From Streptomyces laurentii (GTDB taxonomy: Bacteria > Actinomycetota > Actinomycetes > Streptomycetales > Streptomycetaceae), in NCBI GenBank assembly GCA_002355495.1, contig AP017424.1, positions 2,914,001 through 2,978,000 on the forward strand: a DNA stretch of 64,000 nt. Reading direction: 5' to 3'. Each line of letters begins with the position of its first letter. The first letter of the stretch is position 1. The translations under genes were made by a program, and so were the position numbers. A model generated the notes under the pieces. The model worked only from the letters and a program-made list of their open reading frames with translations. It made no database searches and was not told where the DNA came from. Positions 8,595-16,746 of the stretch are shown piece after piece.

Positions 8595-9475
8595 CGCTTC
8601 CTCCTCCGTAGCGCGTACGCCGTGTACGTGACCGCGCCCGCCCCCGCGAGGAGCGCGGCCGTGGCGGCGGCGATCCCCGGCGCGGAGGCGAAGGACGCGG
8701 CCGCGCGGGCGGTCGCGGGCGGGGCGCCGGGAGCGGCGGCCGTCAGCCGGACGGTGACCGCGTCGAGGGCGGGCGGGTCGGGCCACGGTTCGGTGCGGGT
8801 GGCGCGCTCGCCGGGGCGCAGGGTGAGCGGGAGCGGGCGTTCGGGGCGGTCGAGGACGGTGCCGAGGACGCCGTCGGCGCGGACGGCGAGGCGCGGTGCG
8901 AGGGTGGTCGTGCCCCGGTTGACCAGGGTGTAGCGGACGGTGCCGGAGCGGTCCACGCGGACGTCCTCGACGGTGAGCGCGGCCAGCCGCGGGCCGCTGA
9001 CCCGCAGGTGGAGCGGGACGACGGTGGTGCGGGCGGCGGCGGTCCGGGCGGCGGCCTCGGCCCGTAACGCGCCGCGGTGGTCGCCGGGCGGGGTGCCCGC
9101 GCCGACGGTGACGGTGAACGGCACGTCCGCGCGGGTCCGGGCGGGGACGGTCACCGTGCGGGCGGCGAAGGTGACCGGGGCCGGAGCGGCGTCGCCGGTG
9201 AGGCGGACGGTGAGCGGGGCGGTGGTGGGGTTGGTGACGGACAGCGTGTCCGTGAGGACGCTGCCGGCCGCGCCCTCCAGATAGACGTACGGGCGGCCGG
9301 CGGCGGGCGCCGCGCTCCAGCCACCGCCGGATGCGGGGCCGGGCCCGATCGCGGGCGCGGGGCCGGGGGCGGCGGCGAGGAGGGCGGGGAGCGCGAGGGC
9401 CCCGAGCCCGGCGCGTACCCCCGCTCGTACGACCCGTGCCGCCCGCCCCGCCCGCAGCGCCCGTGCCGCCGTCAT
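8591..9475 (-). CDS. WxL/DUF916-like secreted protein with a TTA codon
   Basis: 294 aa. An N-terminal signal sequence (about 1-42) precedes a beta-sandwich module (YLEGAAGSVLTDTLSVTNPTTAPLTVRL) like the DUF916/WxL-associated peptidoglycan-binding domains. A second domain (LAALTVEDVRVDRSGTVRYTLVNRG) follows, then a C-terminal TM helix with the basic tail ALRRRKR. Start ATG 9475 overlaps the upstream stop by one base (TGATG). Codon 137 (9067-9065) is TTA, so full translation should need the bldA tRNA. In Firmicutes DUF916 proteins accompany wall-displayed partners; here it sits among LPxTG/LAxTG proteins, consistent with a surface complex. Confidence 0.72.
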   Translation of the reverse strand: MTAARALRAGRAARVVRAGVRAGLGALALPALLAAAPGPAPAIGPGPASGGGWSAAPAAGRPYVYLEGAAGSVLTDTLSVTNPTTAPLTVRLTGDAAPAPVTFAARTVTVPARTRADVPFTVTVGAGTPPGDHRGALRAEAAARTAAARTTVVPLHLRVSGPRLAALTVEDVRVDRSGTVRYTLVNRGTTTLAPRLAVRADGVLGTVLDRPERPLPLTLRPGERATRTEPWPDPPALDAVTVRLTAAAPGAPPATARAAASFASAPGIAAATAALLAGAGAVTYTAYALRRRKR

Positions 9476-10233
9476 CAGCGCGCCGTGGGCCGCGACGGGC
9501 GCCGGGTGAGCCAGAGCACCCCGGCCGCGCCGGTCAGCAGCACCGTGCCGCCGAGGGTGCCGAGCGCGACGGCCGAGTCGAGAGGACCGGTCTTCGGCAG
9601 CCGGCCGCCGCCGCCCGACCCCGTACCGCCGCCGGAGGAGCCGTCCCCGGACCCCGTACTCCCGCCGGAGCCGCCCGCGGCGGCCGTGACGTCCAGTTCC
9701 AGGGAGGGCTTCGGGCCGTTGGACGGCTTGCAGACGGCGGCGTCCATGCCGAGCGCGTGGACGGTGAGGGTGCCGGCGGTGAAGGTGACCCTGCCGCTCT
9801 TCTTCGGGGTGTACGTCCCTGTCAGTTTCCCTATTTTGATGGGGGTTTGGGGCGGGATCGCCTCGGTGTTGGGCTCGCCCTTGACCTGGACCTTGCCACT
9901 GTCGGCGCCGCCGACGACGAGTTCGGCGCGCGGGGTCATGACGCCCTTCGGCAGCTCGACGGGGCTGTCGGAGACGCCTTTGTCGAAGGACATCGTGACC
10001 GTGTACGTGTCGCCGTTCTTCTCGGCCGTGACGCCGACGGGCGAGACCGCGCTCTTGGGACCGATCTTCGTCTCGCAGGCGTAGTTCACGTCGACGACGG
10101 CGGCGTGGGCGGCCGGGGCCGCCAGCAGCACGGCCGAGCCGGCCGCCATCGCCACCGCCGCCGCGGCCGCCCGCGCCGCCGATGACCTCGCCACCTTCGG
10201 CGCGCCCGCCGTTCTCCTCCGGTTCGGCACCAC
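9475..10233 (-). CDS. LPxTG sortase-anchored surface protein
   Basis: About 252 aa, first gene of the surface operon. The signal peptide ends AAPAAHA. One copy of the domain found twice in the LAETG protein follows (VVDVNYACETKIGPKSAV, then LTGTYTPKKSGRVTFTAG). A Gly/Ser linker leads to LPKTG (about 212-216), a hydrophobic helix and the basic tail TRRPSRPTAR. Three closely spaced GTG codons compete as starts (10239, 10233, 10230); the GAGGGG tract is too close to the first, so 10233 is preferred. LPKTG differs from the LAETG of the fourth gene, which suggests either relaxed sortase specificity or two sortases. No sortase gene is in the window. Confidence 0.78.
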   Translation of the reverse strand: MVPNRRRTAGAPKVARSSAARAAAAAVAMAAGSAVLLAAPAAHAAVVDVNYACETKIGPKSAVSPVGVTAEKNGDTYTVTMSFDKGVSDSPVELPKGVMTPRAELVVGGADSGKVQVKGEPNTEAIPPQTPIKIGKLTGTYTPKKSGRVTFTAGTLTVHALGMDAAVCKPSNGPKPSLELDVTAAAGGSGGSTGSGDGSSGGGTGSGGGGRLPKTGPLDSAVALGTLGGTVLLTGAAGVLWLTRRPSRPTAR

Positions 10234-10355
10234 AAGCACCCCTCACCGCACGATTCCTGACGGAGTATCAGATGGGCCGTCAAGGTACGCCCACGGCGTC
10301 GAGGAGGGAAGGGAGGCGGAGCGATGGGAGAAGGAGGAAAGGGAAAGCGCGCGCC

Positions 10356-10784
10356 CTACGCGGGCGCGGCGAGTTCCGCCCAGACGGTCTTGCCGGGAGT
10401 GCCCGGCGTGCGCTCGATACCCCAGGCGCGGCAGAGGCGCTGCACGATGAACATGCCGTGTCCGCCCGGCCGTCCGGCCCGGTGCGGGGTACGGGGCGCG
10501 GGCTGGCCCGCGCCGCGGTCGACGACCTCCAGGCGCAGCACGTCGGCGAGGCGCAGCACGCACAGGCTCTCCGGGCCCTCGGCGTGCAGGCAGGCGTTGG
10601 TGACCAGTTCGGAGACGACGAGCAGGACGTCCTCGGCGGCGGCCCGGCGGTCGGCGGTGGCGGCCGGGAGCCAGCCCCAGTCGTGGAGCGCCGACCGGGT
10701 GAAGTCACGGGCGAGCGGCACGGTGCCGGGGGTCGACCCGAGCGCGAGCCGGCGGACGTCGGGGTCGCCGGAGGCAGTCTCCAT
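10356..10784 (-). CDS. Anti-sigma factor, RsbW-type HATPase (ArsI-like)
   Basis: 142 aa single-domain GHKL ATPase of the RsbW/SpoIIAB type. It has an N box VSELVTNACLHA (Asn63), a G1 box VVDRGAGQPAP and a G2 box GGHGMFIVQRL. Such proteins hold a SigB-type sigma factor inactive and phosphorylate the antagonist's serine. It lies 138 bp downstream of a STAS antagonist on the same strand, with a SigB-family sigma gene divergent from them, so the three form a partner-switching module. In S. coelicolor the equivalent genes (SCO3066-3068) are described as antagonist, ArsI and SigI; assignment here rests on matching neighbourhood and family. Confidence 0.85.
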   Translation of the reverse strand: METASGDPDVRRLALGSTPGTVPLARDFTRSALHDWGWLPAATADRRAAAEDVLLVVSELVTNACLHAEGPESLCVLRLADVLRLEVVDRGAGQPAPRTPHRAGRPGGHGMFIVQRLCRAWGIERTPGTPGKTVWAELAAPA

Positions 10785-10922
10785 CAGTGCTTCACCTCAC
10801 CGATTCAGCGAAACGAGGACGAGGGGGCGGGGCAGGACGCGCGGAACGGGGTCACCGTCCCCGGCCCGGAGGGGGCGAGGTCCGGGGCCGGGAGCGGACC
10901 CGGCACCGGGAGCGGGCCCGGC

Positions 10923-11288
10923 TCAGCCGGGGAGGGCGGATTCGATCGTGTCGTGCAGGGTGAAGACGGCGTCCGCCCCGGTGATCTCGAAGACCCGGGC
11001 CACCGTGGGCCGCATCGCCGCGAGATGGACCCCGCCGCCCGCGGCCTCGGCTCTCAGCCGGGCGCCGAGCAGGACGTTCAGCCCGGTGGAGTCGCAGAAC
11101 TCAAGCTGTGAGCAGTCGAGTACGAGGCGTACCCGGCCTTCGTCGAGGGCCTGATCGAGTGGCGTACGCAACAGTTCGGCGGTGTGGTGATCGAGCTCAC
11201 CCACCGGGGTGAGGACCTCGCTCGCCCCCACGGTCCGGACGTCGACCCGGAACCGCCCGGGTGCGCTGCCGATGTGCTGGCGGTACAT
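10923..11288 (-). CDS. STAS-domain anti-sigma factor antagonist (RsbV-like)
   Basis: 121 aa STAS domain. It carries the conserved FCDSTGLNVLL loop with the predicted phospho-acceptor Ser67 and the N-terminal strand VLTPVGELDHHTA. When unphosphorylated it should bind the RsbW-like anti-sigma encoded just downstream and release the sigma factor. Start ATG 11288 (MYRQHIG) is preferred, although a further Met and other upstream in-frame codons exist. It is divergent from the sigma gene across about 180 bp, which places the regulators and target around one promoter region. Confidence 0.86.
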   Translation of the reverse strand: MYRQHIGSAPGRFRVDVRTVGASEVLTPVGELDHHTAELLRTPLDQALDEGRVRLVLDCSQLEFCDSTGLNVLLGARLRAEAAGGGVHLAAMRPTVARVFEITGADAVFTLHDTIESALPG

Positions 11289-11388
11289 GCGTCGAACCAT
11301 ACAAGTCCGGGCTCTCCCGGCGCACATGCGCTCCGCCTCAAACCATCCCTAAACAGACAATTGCCACTTGCGACCTTCACCGTCGATT

Positions 11389-11394
11389 GGGTAG
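11389..11394 (+). promoter_or_regulatory. Possible SigB-type -10 element (GGGTAG)
   Basis: GGGTAG lies 78 bp upstream of the sigma gene start and resembles the GGGTA(C/T) -10 box of SigB/SigH-class promoters. A GTTT-like -35 box is not evident at 14-16 bp, so autoregulation is only a suggestion. Confidence 0.3.
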
Positions 11395-11471
11395 GGCTAG
11401 AAGAACACATTCGACACGGCCGGCTTCGGAGGCGCCGCAAACCGCAGCAAAAGACCACATTGGAGGAGACC

Positions 11472-12305
11472 ATGTCCCCCCGGCTCGACGTCACGGAACT
11501 CGCCGATCTCCCGCCGATTCCGCCCGTCGACGAGATCGCGCCGCATGACGCGCGCGCGCTGTCGAAGACCCTCTTCGCCCGCCTCGGCCAACTGGAGGAG
11601 GGCACCCACGAGTACGCGTACGTCCGCAACACCCTGATCGAACTCAACCTGGCCCTGGTCAAGTTCGCCGCCTCCCGGTTCCGCACCCGCAGTGAACCGA
11701 TGGAGGACATCGTCCAGGTCGGCACCATCGGCCTGATCAAGGCGATCGACCGCTTCGAACTGGCCCGCAACGTCGAGTTCCCCACCTTCGCGATGCCGAC
11801 GATCATCGGCGAGATCAAGCGGTTCTTCCGCGACACCTCGTGGTCGGTGCACGTCCCGCGCAGACTCCAGGAACTCCGCCTCGACCTCGCCAAGGCCGGC
11901 GACGAGCTGGCCCAGCGCCTCGACCGGTCGCCCACCGTCGACGAGCTCGCCCGAGAGCTGGGCCTGCCCCCCGAGGAGATCGTCGAGGGCATGGCCGCCG
12001 CCAACGCGTACACGGCCAGCTCGCTCGACGCCCCGCCCGAGGAGACCGAGTCCGACGGCGCGACGCTCGCGGACCGCCTGGGGTACGAGGACCACGGCAT
12101 CGAGGGCATCGAGTATGTCGAGTCGCTGAAGCCCATGATCGCCTCGCTGCCGTTCCGCGAACGCCGCATCCTCTCCCTGCGCTTCACCGCCGGCCTCACC
12201 CAATCCGAGATCGGCGAAGAACTGGGCATCTCCCAGATGCACGTCTCGCGGCTGCTCTCGCGGACATTGGCACGCCTACGCAGGGGACTTACGCTCGACG
12301 AGTGA
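11472..12305 (+). CDS. sigI: SigB/SigF-family RNA polymerase sigma factor
   Basis: 277 aa group-3 sigma factor. Region 2 (about 50-120) has NTLIELNLALVKFAASRF, MEDIVQVGTIGLIKAIDRF and FPTFAMPTIIGEIKRFFRD. Region 3 has VPRRLQELRLDLAKA. Region 4 (about 220-275) has LPFRERRILSLRF and a helix-turn-helix LTQSEIGEELGISQMHVSRLLSR. An excellent GGAGGA lies just before the ATG. The adjacent STAS and RsbW-like genes indicate control by partner switching. The symbol sigI is taken from the matching gene order in S. coelicolor and is less certain than the family call. Its stop overlaps the GTG of the kinase remnant downstream (GTGA). Confidence 0.85.
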   Translation: MSPRLDVTELADLPPIPPVDEIAPHDARALSKTLFARLGQLEEGTHEYAYVRNTLIELNLALVKFAASRFRTRSEPMEDIVQVGTIGLIKAIDRFELARNVEFPTFAMPTIIGEIKRFFRDTSWSVHVPRRLQELRLDLAKAGDELAQRLDRSPTVDELARELGLPPEEIVEGMAAANAYTASSLDAPPEETESDGATLADRLGYEDHGIEGIEYVESLKPMIASLPFRERRILSLRFTAGLTQSEIGEELGISQMHVSRLLSRTLARLRRGLTLDE

Positions 12306-12589
12306 CAAGATCACCGGAGCACGACACCGTAACCTCCCTGCTGGGGACGGGACGGTCCGCCGACGTGTACGCGCTCCCGGCGCCGCACGAGGAATGGGTC
12401 CTGCGCCGCCACCGCGACGGCGGCGACGCGGAACGCGAGGCGCGCGTCATGCGCGACCTCGCCGACCACGGCTTCCCCGTCCCCCACCTCGCGGCCGCGA
12501 CCGCCTTCCGCGCGGCGGACCCGCACCTCACGGCGGAGGAGCGGGCGGGCGTGGAGGCGGCGGCGGACCTGGTGGCGACGGTCGGCTGA
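12302..12589 (+). pseudogene. Internally deleted aminoglycoside-phosphotransferase-like remnant
   Basis: 95 codons from a GTG overlapping the sigma stop. The first 60 residues look like the N-lobe of an APH/choline-kinase-type phosphotransferase: LGTGRSADVYAL (Gly-rich loop), EEWVLRRHRDGGDAEREARVMRDLADHGFPVPHL (Lys/Arg and alpha-C helix region). Then comes a short tail (LTAEERAGVEAAADLVATVG) resembling the extreme C-terminus of such proteins. The catalytic loop and Mg-binding residues are absent, so about 150 residues appear to be missing with the frame kept. It might still be expressed through coupling to the sigma gene but cannot be an active kinase. No internal stop is present. Confidence 0.6.
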
Positions 12590-12604
12590 CCGCCGGTCCC
12601 GGAC

Positions 12605-13147
12605 CTACCAGCCAGTCCGCGCCTCGCCCAGGACGTCCAGGCCTGCGCGGGCGGCCAGTTCGCGGACGCGGGCCGGTGGGCAATGCTTGTGGACGTGGAG
12701 GAAGACGGTGTGGGTCTCGGTGCGGCGGTCCGGGGGGTCCAGTTCGAGGTCGTCGTGGTGGAACACCACCTGCACCCCGTCGTACTGGACGCTGCCGTCC
12801 GGACCGGGCCAGCGTCCGCGCCGGCCCAGCATGGCCGGGGCGTCCCCGGCCGCCGCCAGGAACGGCAGGTCCGCGTCCTCCGGCGCCTCCTCCGACCACG
12901 CCCACACCGGGAACCGGTCCGGCTCGGGCTCGCCCCAGGGGTCGTACTCCTCCTGGTCACTCCCCTCGAACGCCAGGTCCGGCACCGCCTCCGCCACCCG
13001 GAGCAGCCGCTCCGGGTCCGCGAGCACCGCGTCGACCCATATCTCGTCCTCGATCAGCTCCAGTCCCGCGCTCAGTTCCTTCGCCCGGTCGTAGGCGGCT
13101 TCTTCGTCGGTGGTCCGGTAGACGGGATAGGCCCGTGAATGCCCCAT
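12605..13147 (-). CDS. Hypothetical protein
   Basis: 180 aa, acidic, with no signal peptide or TM helix. The N-terminus MGHSRAYPVYRTTDEEAAYDRAKEL suggests a soluble helical domain; the later part contains an aromatic/His stretch (VQYDGVQVVFHHDDLELDPPDRR) and ends HTVFLHVHKHCPPARVRELAARAGL. I do not recognise a family. The length and DE-rich composition resemble the SMI1/immunity-like proteins common in actinobacteria, but no motif proves it. The ATG at 13147 is the best start because the frame upstream is Arg-rich and antisense-like. Confidence 0.6.
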   Translation of the reverse strand: MGHSRAYPVYRTTDEEAAYDRAKELSAGLELIEDEIWVDAVLADPERLLRVAEAVPDLAFEGSDQEEYDPWGEPEPDRFPVWAWSEEAPEDADLPFLAAAGDAPAMLGRRGRWPGPDGSVQYDGVQVVFHHDDLELDPPDRRTETHTVFLHVHKHCPPARVRELAARAGLDVLGEARTGW

Positions 13148-13325
13148 GCGGCCACCCTCACATGCCGCGCACCCGTCCTGCCAGCGCCTTTCCCCGCTCT
13201 GGACCGGGCAGGCACGGCGCGGCGAGAATCGCGGGGATGAGAAGCGGACGGCTTCGGGCGCGCGGGCCCCTCGGCTTCCGGTAGCCCGCCGGGAACGGCC
13301 CGGCGGTCGCTGCCGAGGAGTCTCG

Positions 13326-13475
13326 ATGTCGCGCACCGCTCATCACACCCGTACCTCCTACGCCCCTGCCGCCGAGGACCGTTGGCGTCCCGGCGGTCCG
13401 TGGCATGCCGTGGTGCTGTACGACCTCCGGTACGACGCGCAGGAGCGCGCTGTGGATGGCCTGAGGCGAAATCAG
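13326..13475 (+). pseudogene. Truncated start of a PWHAVVLYDLRY-type small protein
   Basis: An ATG at 13326 is preceded by GAGGAG with 5-bp spacing, better than most starts here. It opens a frame reading MSRTAHHTRT, then WRPGGPWHAVVLYDLRYDAQE, which looks like the conserved N-terminal part of a small streptomycete protein. After about 45 codons the frame runs antisense into the oppositely oriented PCD/VOC gene and loses any conserved character. I therefore read it as a 3'-truncated gene. The end coordinate marks where similarity stops, not a stop codon. This rests on pattern memory and could be wrong. Confidence 0.35.
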
Positions 13476-14116
13476 AGCGTGCCCACGCACGCCTCGTTGC
13501 CCTCCGGGTCCGCGAGGACCCAGTGGGAGGGGGCGTACGTGTCGGTGACCAGGGTGCCGCCGGCGGCGAGGGCGGCCTTGATGCGGGTGTCGGCCTCGTC
13601 GTACGGGATCCAGACGTCGACGTGGAGGCGGTTGCGCTGCGGGCGTGGGGCGTCCATCGGCTGAAAGTAGAAGGCGGCGTTGCGGCGGGCGGGGTCGATG
13701 AGGTCCTCGGGGCTGCCCGCGCGGTGGTCGTAGCCGAGGAGGGCGCGCCAGAACGGGGTGACGGCCGGGATCGACAGGGCGTCGACGGTGACCTGAACGG
13801 CGGTGAGGGCGGCGGGTTCGGCGGTCAGGTCCAGGGTGCGCGCCAGGGCCGAGACGGCGCGGGCCCGGGCCGGGTCGCCCTCCGTCAGGCCGTAGAGCGT
13901 GTCCGTCACCGTGACCAGGCGGACCGTCACGGCGTCGGGGCGCAGGTCCACGTCGGGTGCGTGGTCCGCGAGTTCGGGCAGGTCCGCGAGGGCGGCGGCA
14001 AAGCGGGCGCCGGCGGCGAAGGAGCCGGTGCGGAAACGGGCACAGGCTCCTTCGCCGAGGACCCGCCAGTCCTCGGTGCCGGGGGACTCGCGGAACTGGC
14101 GCGGGGTGATCTTCAT
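13472..14116 (-). CDS. PCD-like / VOC (glyoxalase-like) fusion protein
   Basis: 214 aa in two parts. Residues about 1-100 resemble 4a-hydroxytetrahydrobiopterin dehydratase: ADHAPDVDLRPDAVTVRL followed by YGLTEGDPARARALA-like sequence. The usual catalytic His pair (HHPD) is reduced to HAPD and the later TH is replaced, so the domain is probably not an active dehydratase. Residues about 105-214 form a VOC/glyoxalase-like half (VTVDALSIPAVTPFWRALLGYD, RNRLHVDVWIP, WVLADPEGNEACV), with metal-site-like His and Glu positions. The start at 14116 (MKITPRQF) is chosen over a Met three codons upstream. It lies just downstream of hutI on the same strand, separated by 21 bp. Its substrate is unknown. 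Confidence 0.72.
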   Translation of the reverse strand: MKITPRQFRESPGTEDWRVLGEGACARFRTGSFAAGARFAAALADLPELADHAPDVDLRPDAVTVRLVTVTDTLYGLTEGDPARARAVSALARTLDLTAEPAALTAVQVTVDALSIPAVTPFWRALLGYDHRAGSPEDLIDPARRNAAFYFQPMDAPRPQRNRLHVDVWIPYDEADTRIKAALAAGGTLVTDTYAPSHWVLADPEGNEACVGTL

Positions 14117-14137
14117 GCGCGCCAACGTAGGGCCTGG

Positions 14138-15385
14138 TCAGGCCACTCGTACACCCGTGCGCCAGACCTGGGCGACCAGCGGGACGCCCGGCCGGTAGGC
14201 GAGGTGGACGTGGGAGGGGGCGTCGAGGAGGACGAGATCGGCGCGGGCGCCGACGGCGACGCGGCCGATGTCGGTACGGCGCAGCGCGGCGGCGCCGCCC
14301 GCGGTGGCGGACCAGAGGGCCTCGTCGGGGGTCATGCGCATGTCGCGGACGGCGAGGGCGACGCAGAAGGGGACGGAGGAGGTGAAGGAGGAGCCGGGGT
14401 TGCAGTCGGTGGACAGGGCGACGGTCACGCCCGCGTCCACCAGGCGCCGCGCGTCGGGCCACTGCGCGCGCGTGGAGAACTCGGCGCCCGGCAGCAGGGT
14501 GGCGACCGTGTCGCCGGAGGCGAGCGCGTCGACGTCGGCGTCCGTGAGATGGGTGCAGTGGTCGGCGCTGGCGGCGCCGAGTTCGACGGCGAGCTGGACA
14601 CCGGGGCCGTACGACAGCTGGTTGGCGTGGATCCGGGCCGCGAGGCCCTTCGCCTGGCCGGCCGTCAGGATCGCGCGGGCCTGGTCGCCGTCGAAGGCGC
14701 CCTTCTCGCAGAAGACGTCGATCCAGCGGGCGTGCGGGGCGCAGGCGTCCAGCATCGGGCCGGTGACGAGGTCGACGTACGCGGCGGGGTCGTCGGCGTA
14801 GTCGGGGGACACGATGTGCGCGCCGAGGTAGGTGACCTCGTCGGTGTGCTCGGCGGCGATGCGCAGGGCGCGGGCCTCGTCCTCGACGGTGAGGCCGTAG
14901 CCGGACTTGGTCTCGAAGGTGGTGGTGCCCTGGCGCAGGGCCTCCGCCATGTAGTGGGCGACGTTGGCGGAGAGTTCGGCGTCGGTCGCGGCGCGGGTGG
15001 CTGCGACGGTGGTGCGGATGCCGCCGGCCTTGTAGGGCTGGCCGGACATCCGGGCGTGGAACTCGGCGGTCCGGTCGCCCGCGAAGACGAGGTGGGAGTG
15101 GGAGTCGACGAAGCCGGGGATCACGGCCCGGCCGGCGGCGTCGACCCGGTTGTCAGTGGCGGGTGCTTTGCTGGATTCACCGACCCAGACGACACGGTCG
15201 CCGTCGATGACGACGGCCGCGTCCTGGATCAGGCCCAGGGGGGTTCCATCACCGAGGGAGGGGTCGTTGGTGACGAGGCTGGCGATGTTGACGATGGCGG
15301 TGGCGGTCGTCGCCACGGCGCTGTTCGCGCTCGTGGGGGCGGGGGTCGCCGCCGGGCTGTTCGTCGCCGCGGGGCCGGTGTTCAT
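14138..15385 (-). CDS. hutI: Imidazolonepropionase
   Basis: Third step of histidine breakdown: hydrolyses 4-imidazolone-5-propionate to N-formimidoyl-L-glutamate in the cytoplasm. 415 aa amidohydrolase-superfamily protein. The first metal motif is [11 protein letters not shown], the substrate Arg/Tyr region includes [10 protein letters not shown], and metal or catalytic residues lie in [20 protein letters not shown] and STDCNPGSS. An unusual Ala/Thr-rich extension of about 30 residues precedes the conserved [11 protein letters not shown]; a shorter start is possible, but GGAGAC lies just before this ATG. It is the last hut gene, 14 bp after hutF. Confidence 0.93.
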   Translation of the reverse strand: MNTGPAATNSPAATPAPTSANSAVATTATAIVNIASLVTNDPSLGDGTPLGLIQDAAVVIDGDRVVWVGESSKAPATDNRVDAAGRAVIPGFVDSHSHLVFAGDRTAEFHARMSGQPYKAGGIRTTVAATRAATDAELSANVAHYMAEALRQGTTTFETKSGYGLTVEDEARALRIAAEHTDEVTYLGAHIVSPDYADDPAAYVDLVTGPMLDACAPHARWIDVFCEKGAFDGDQARAILTAGQAKGLAARIHANQLSYGPGVQLAVELGAASADHCTHLTDADVDALASGDTVATLLPGAEFSTRAQWPDARRLVDAGVTVALSTDCNPGSSFTSSVPFCVALAVRDMRMTPDEALWSATAGGAAALRRTDIGRVAVGARADLVLLDAPSHVHLAYRPGVPLVAQVWRTGVRVA

Positions 15386-15399
15386 GTGGGGTGTCTCCT

Positions 15400-16746
15400 T
15401 CAGCCGCGCAGGGCGGCGATCGAGTCCGCGAGGGCTCCGGCCGCGTCGGGGACGGTCGCGTGGACCCCGTCCCGGACGACCGTACGTCCACCGACGACCG
15501 TGTGCCGTACGTCCGCCGCGGACGCTGCGAATACCGCCGTCTCGGCTGCCAGACGCGGCGGTGGCCCCGCTGTCCTGACCGTGTCGAGGGCGATCGTCGT
15601 GAAGTCGGCGAGGGCGCCCGCTTCGAGGCGGCCGGCGTCGGTCCAGCCGAGGGCCGCATGGCCGTCGGCGGTGGCGGCGCGCAGCAGCGCGGCCGCCGTC
15701 CAGTGACCGCGGGTGCGGGTGCGCAGACGCTCGTTCAGTTCCATGGCGCGCGCCTCTTCGAGGAGGTCGACGACGGCGTGGCTGTCGCTGCCCAGCGAGA
15801 GGGGGGAGCCGGCGCGCTGGAGGGCGGCGGCGGGGCCGATGCCGTCGGCGAGGTCGCGTTCGGTGGTGGGGCACATGCAGGTGCCGGTGGCGGACCCGCC
15901 GATCAGCGCGATGTCGCCCTCGGTCAGGTGGGTGTTGTGGACGCCGGTGGTCCGCGCGCCGAGGACGCCGTGGTCGGCGAGGAGCTGGGTGGGGGTGCGG
16001 CCGTGGGCCGCCTGGCAGGCGTCGTTCTCGGCGGTCTGCTCGGAGAGGTGGACGTGCAGGGGAGCGTGGCGGTCCTCGGCCCAGCGGGCGACGGTGGCGA
16101 GCTGGTCGGCCGGGACGGCGCGTACGGAGTGGATGGCGGCGCCGATCCGTGCGCCCTCGCGCTCCTTGAGCGCCGACGCGCGCTCGGCCCAGGCGTCCGC
16201 CGTGCCGTCGGAGAAGCGCAGCTGGTGCGGTTCGGGGGCCGCGCCGAAGCCGGAGGAGAGGTACGCGGTGTCGAGGAGGGTGATGCGGATGCCGGCCTCG
16301 CCGGCGGCGGCGATCAGGGCCTCGCCCATGGCGTTGGGGTCGGCGTAGGGGGTGCCGCCGGGGGCGTGGTGGAGGTAGTGGAATTCGCCGACGGCCGTGA
16401 TGCCGGCGAGGGCCATCTCCGCGTACACGGCGCGGGCGAGGGCGAAGTAGCTGTCGGGGGTGAGCCGCCCGGCAACGCCGTACATGACCTCGCGCCAGGT
16501 CCAGAAGGTTCCGGAGCCGACCTGGACGGTGCCGCGCAGGGCCCGGTGGAAGGCGTGGCTGTGGGCGTTGGCGAGGCCGGGGATCGTCAGTCCGCGCAGC
16601 ACCTCCGCGCCGGGCGGGGGCGTGGCCGCCCCCGTCCGGACGTCGGTGATCCGCCCGTCCGCGACCTCCAGGAGGACGCCGGACTCGACGACGGGGTCGG
16701 TCCAGGCGTGTTCCAGCCAGTAGGTGGCAGGGGTGGGGGTGGTCAC
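15400..16746 (-). CDS. hutF: Formimidoylglutamate deiminase
   Basis: 448 aa amidohydrolase that converts N-formimidoyl-L-glutamate to N-formyl-L-glutamate and ammonia. This marks the five-step histidine route rather than the HutG formiminoglutamase route. Metal motif [13 protein letters not shown] is at about 60-72, then [20 protein letters not shown] and [14 protein letters not shown]. Its GTG start overlaps the stop of the upstream M20 hydrolase (GTGA), so translation is coupled. HutF needs a deformylase to complete the pathway; the M20 enzyme directly upstream is the obvious candidate. Confidence 0.92.
   Translation of the reverse strand: MTTPTPATYWLEHAWTDPVVESGVLLEVADGRITDVRTGAATPPPGAEVLRGLTIPGLANAHSHAFHRALRGTVQVGSGTFWTWREVMYGVAGRLTPDSYFALARAVYAEMALAGITAVGEFHYLHHAPGGTPYADPNAMGEALIAAAGEAGIRITLLDTAYLSSGFGAAPEPHQLRFSDGTADAWAERASALKEREGARIGAAIHSVRAVPADQLATVARWAEDRHAPLHVHLSEQTAENDACQAAHGRTPTQLLADHGVLGARTTGVHNTHLTEGDIALIGGSATGTCMCPTTERDLADGIGPAAALQRAGSPLSLGSDSHAVVDLLEEARAMELNERLRTRTRGHWTAAALLRAATADGHAALGWTDAGRLEAGALADFTTIALDTVRTAGPPPRLAAETAVFAASAADVRHTVVGGRTVVRDGVHATVPDAAGALADSIAALRG

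Noticed and set aside
13382..15706. A 774-codon plus-strand frame antisense to hutI and its neighbour
   Set aside because: Gly/Val/Asp-rich shadow of real leftward genes, no family pattern.
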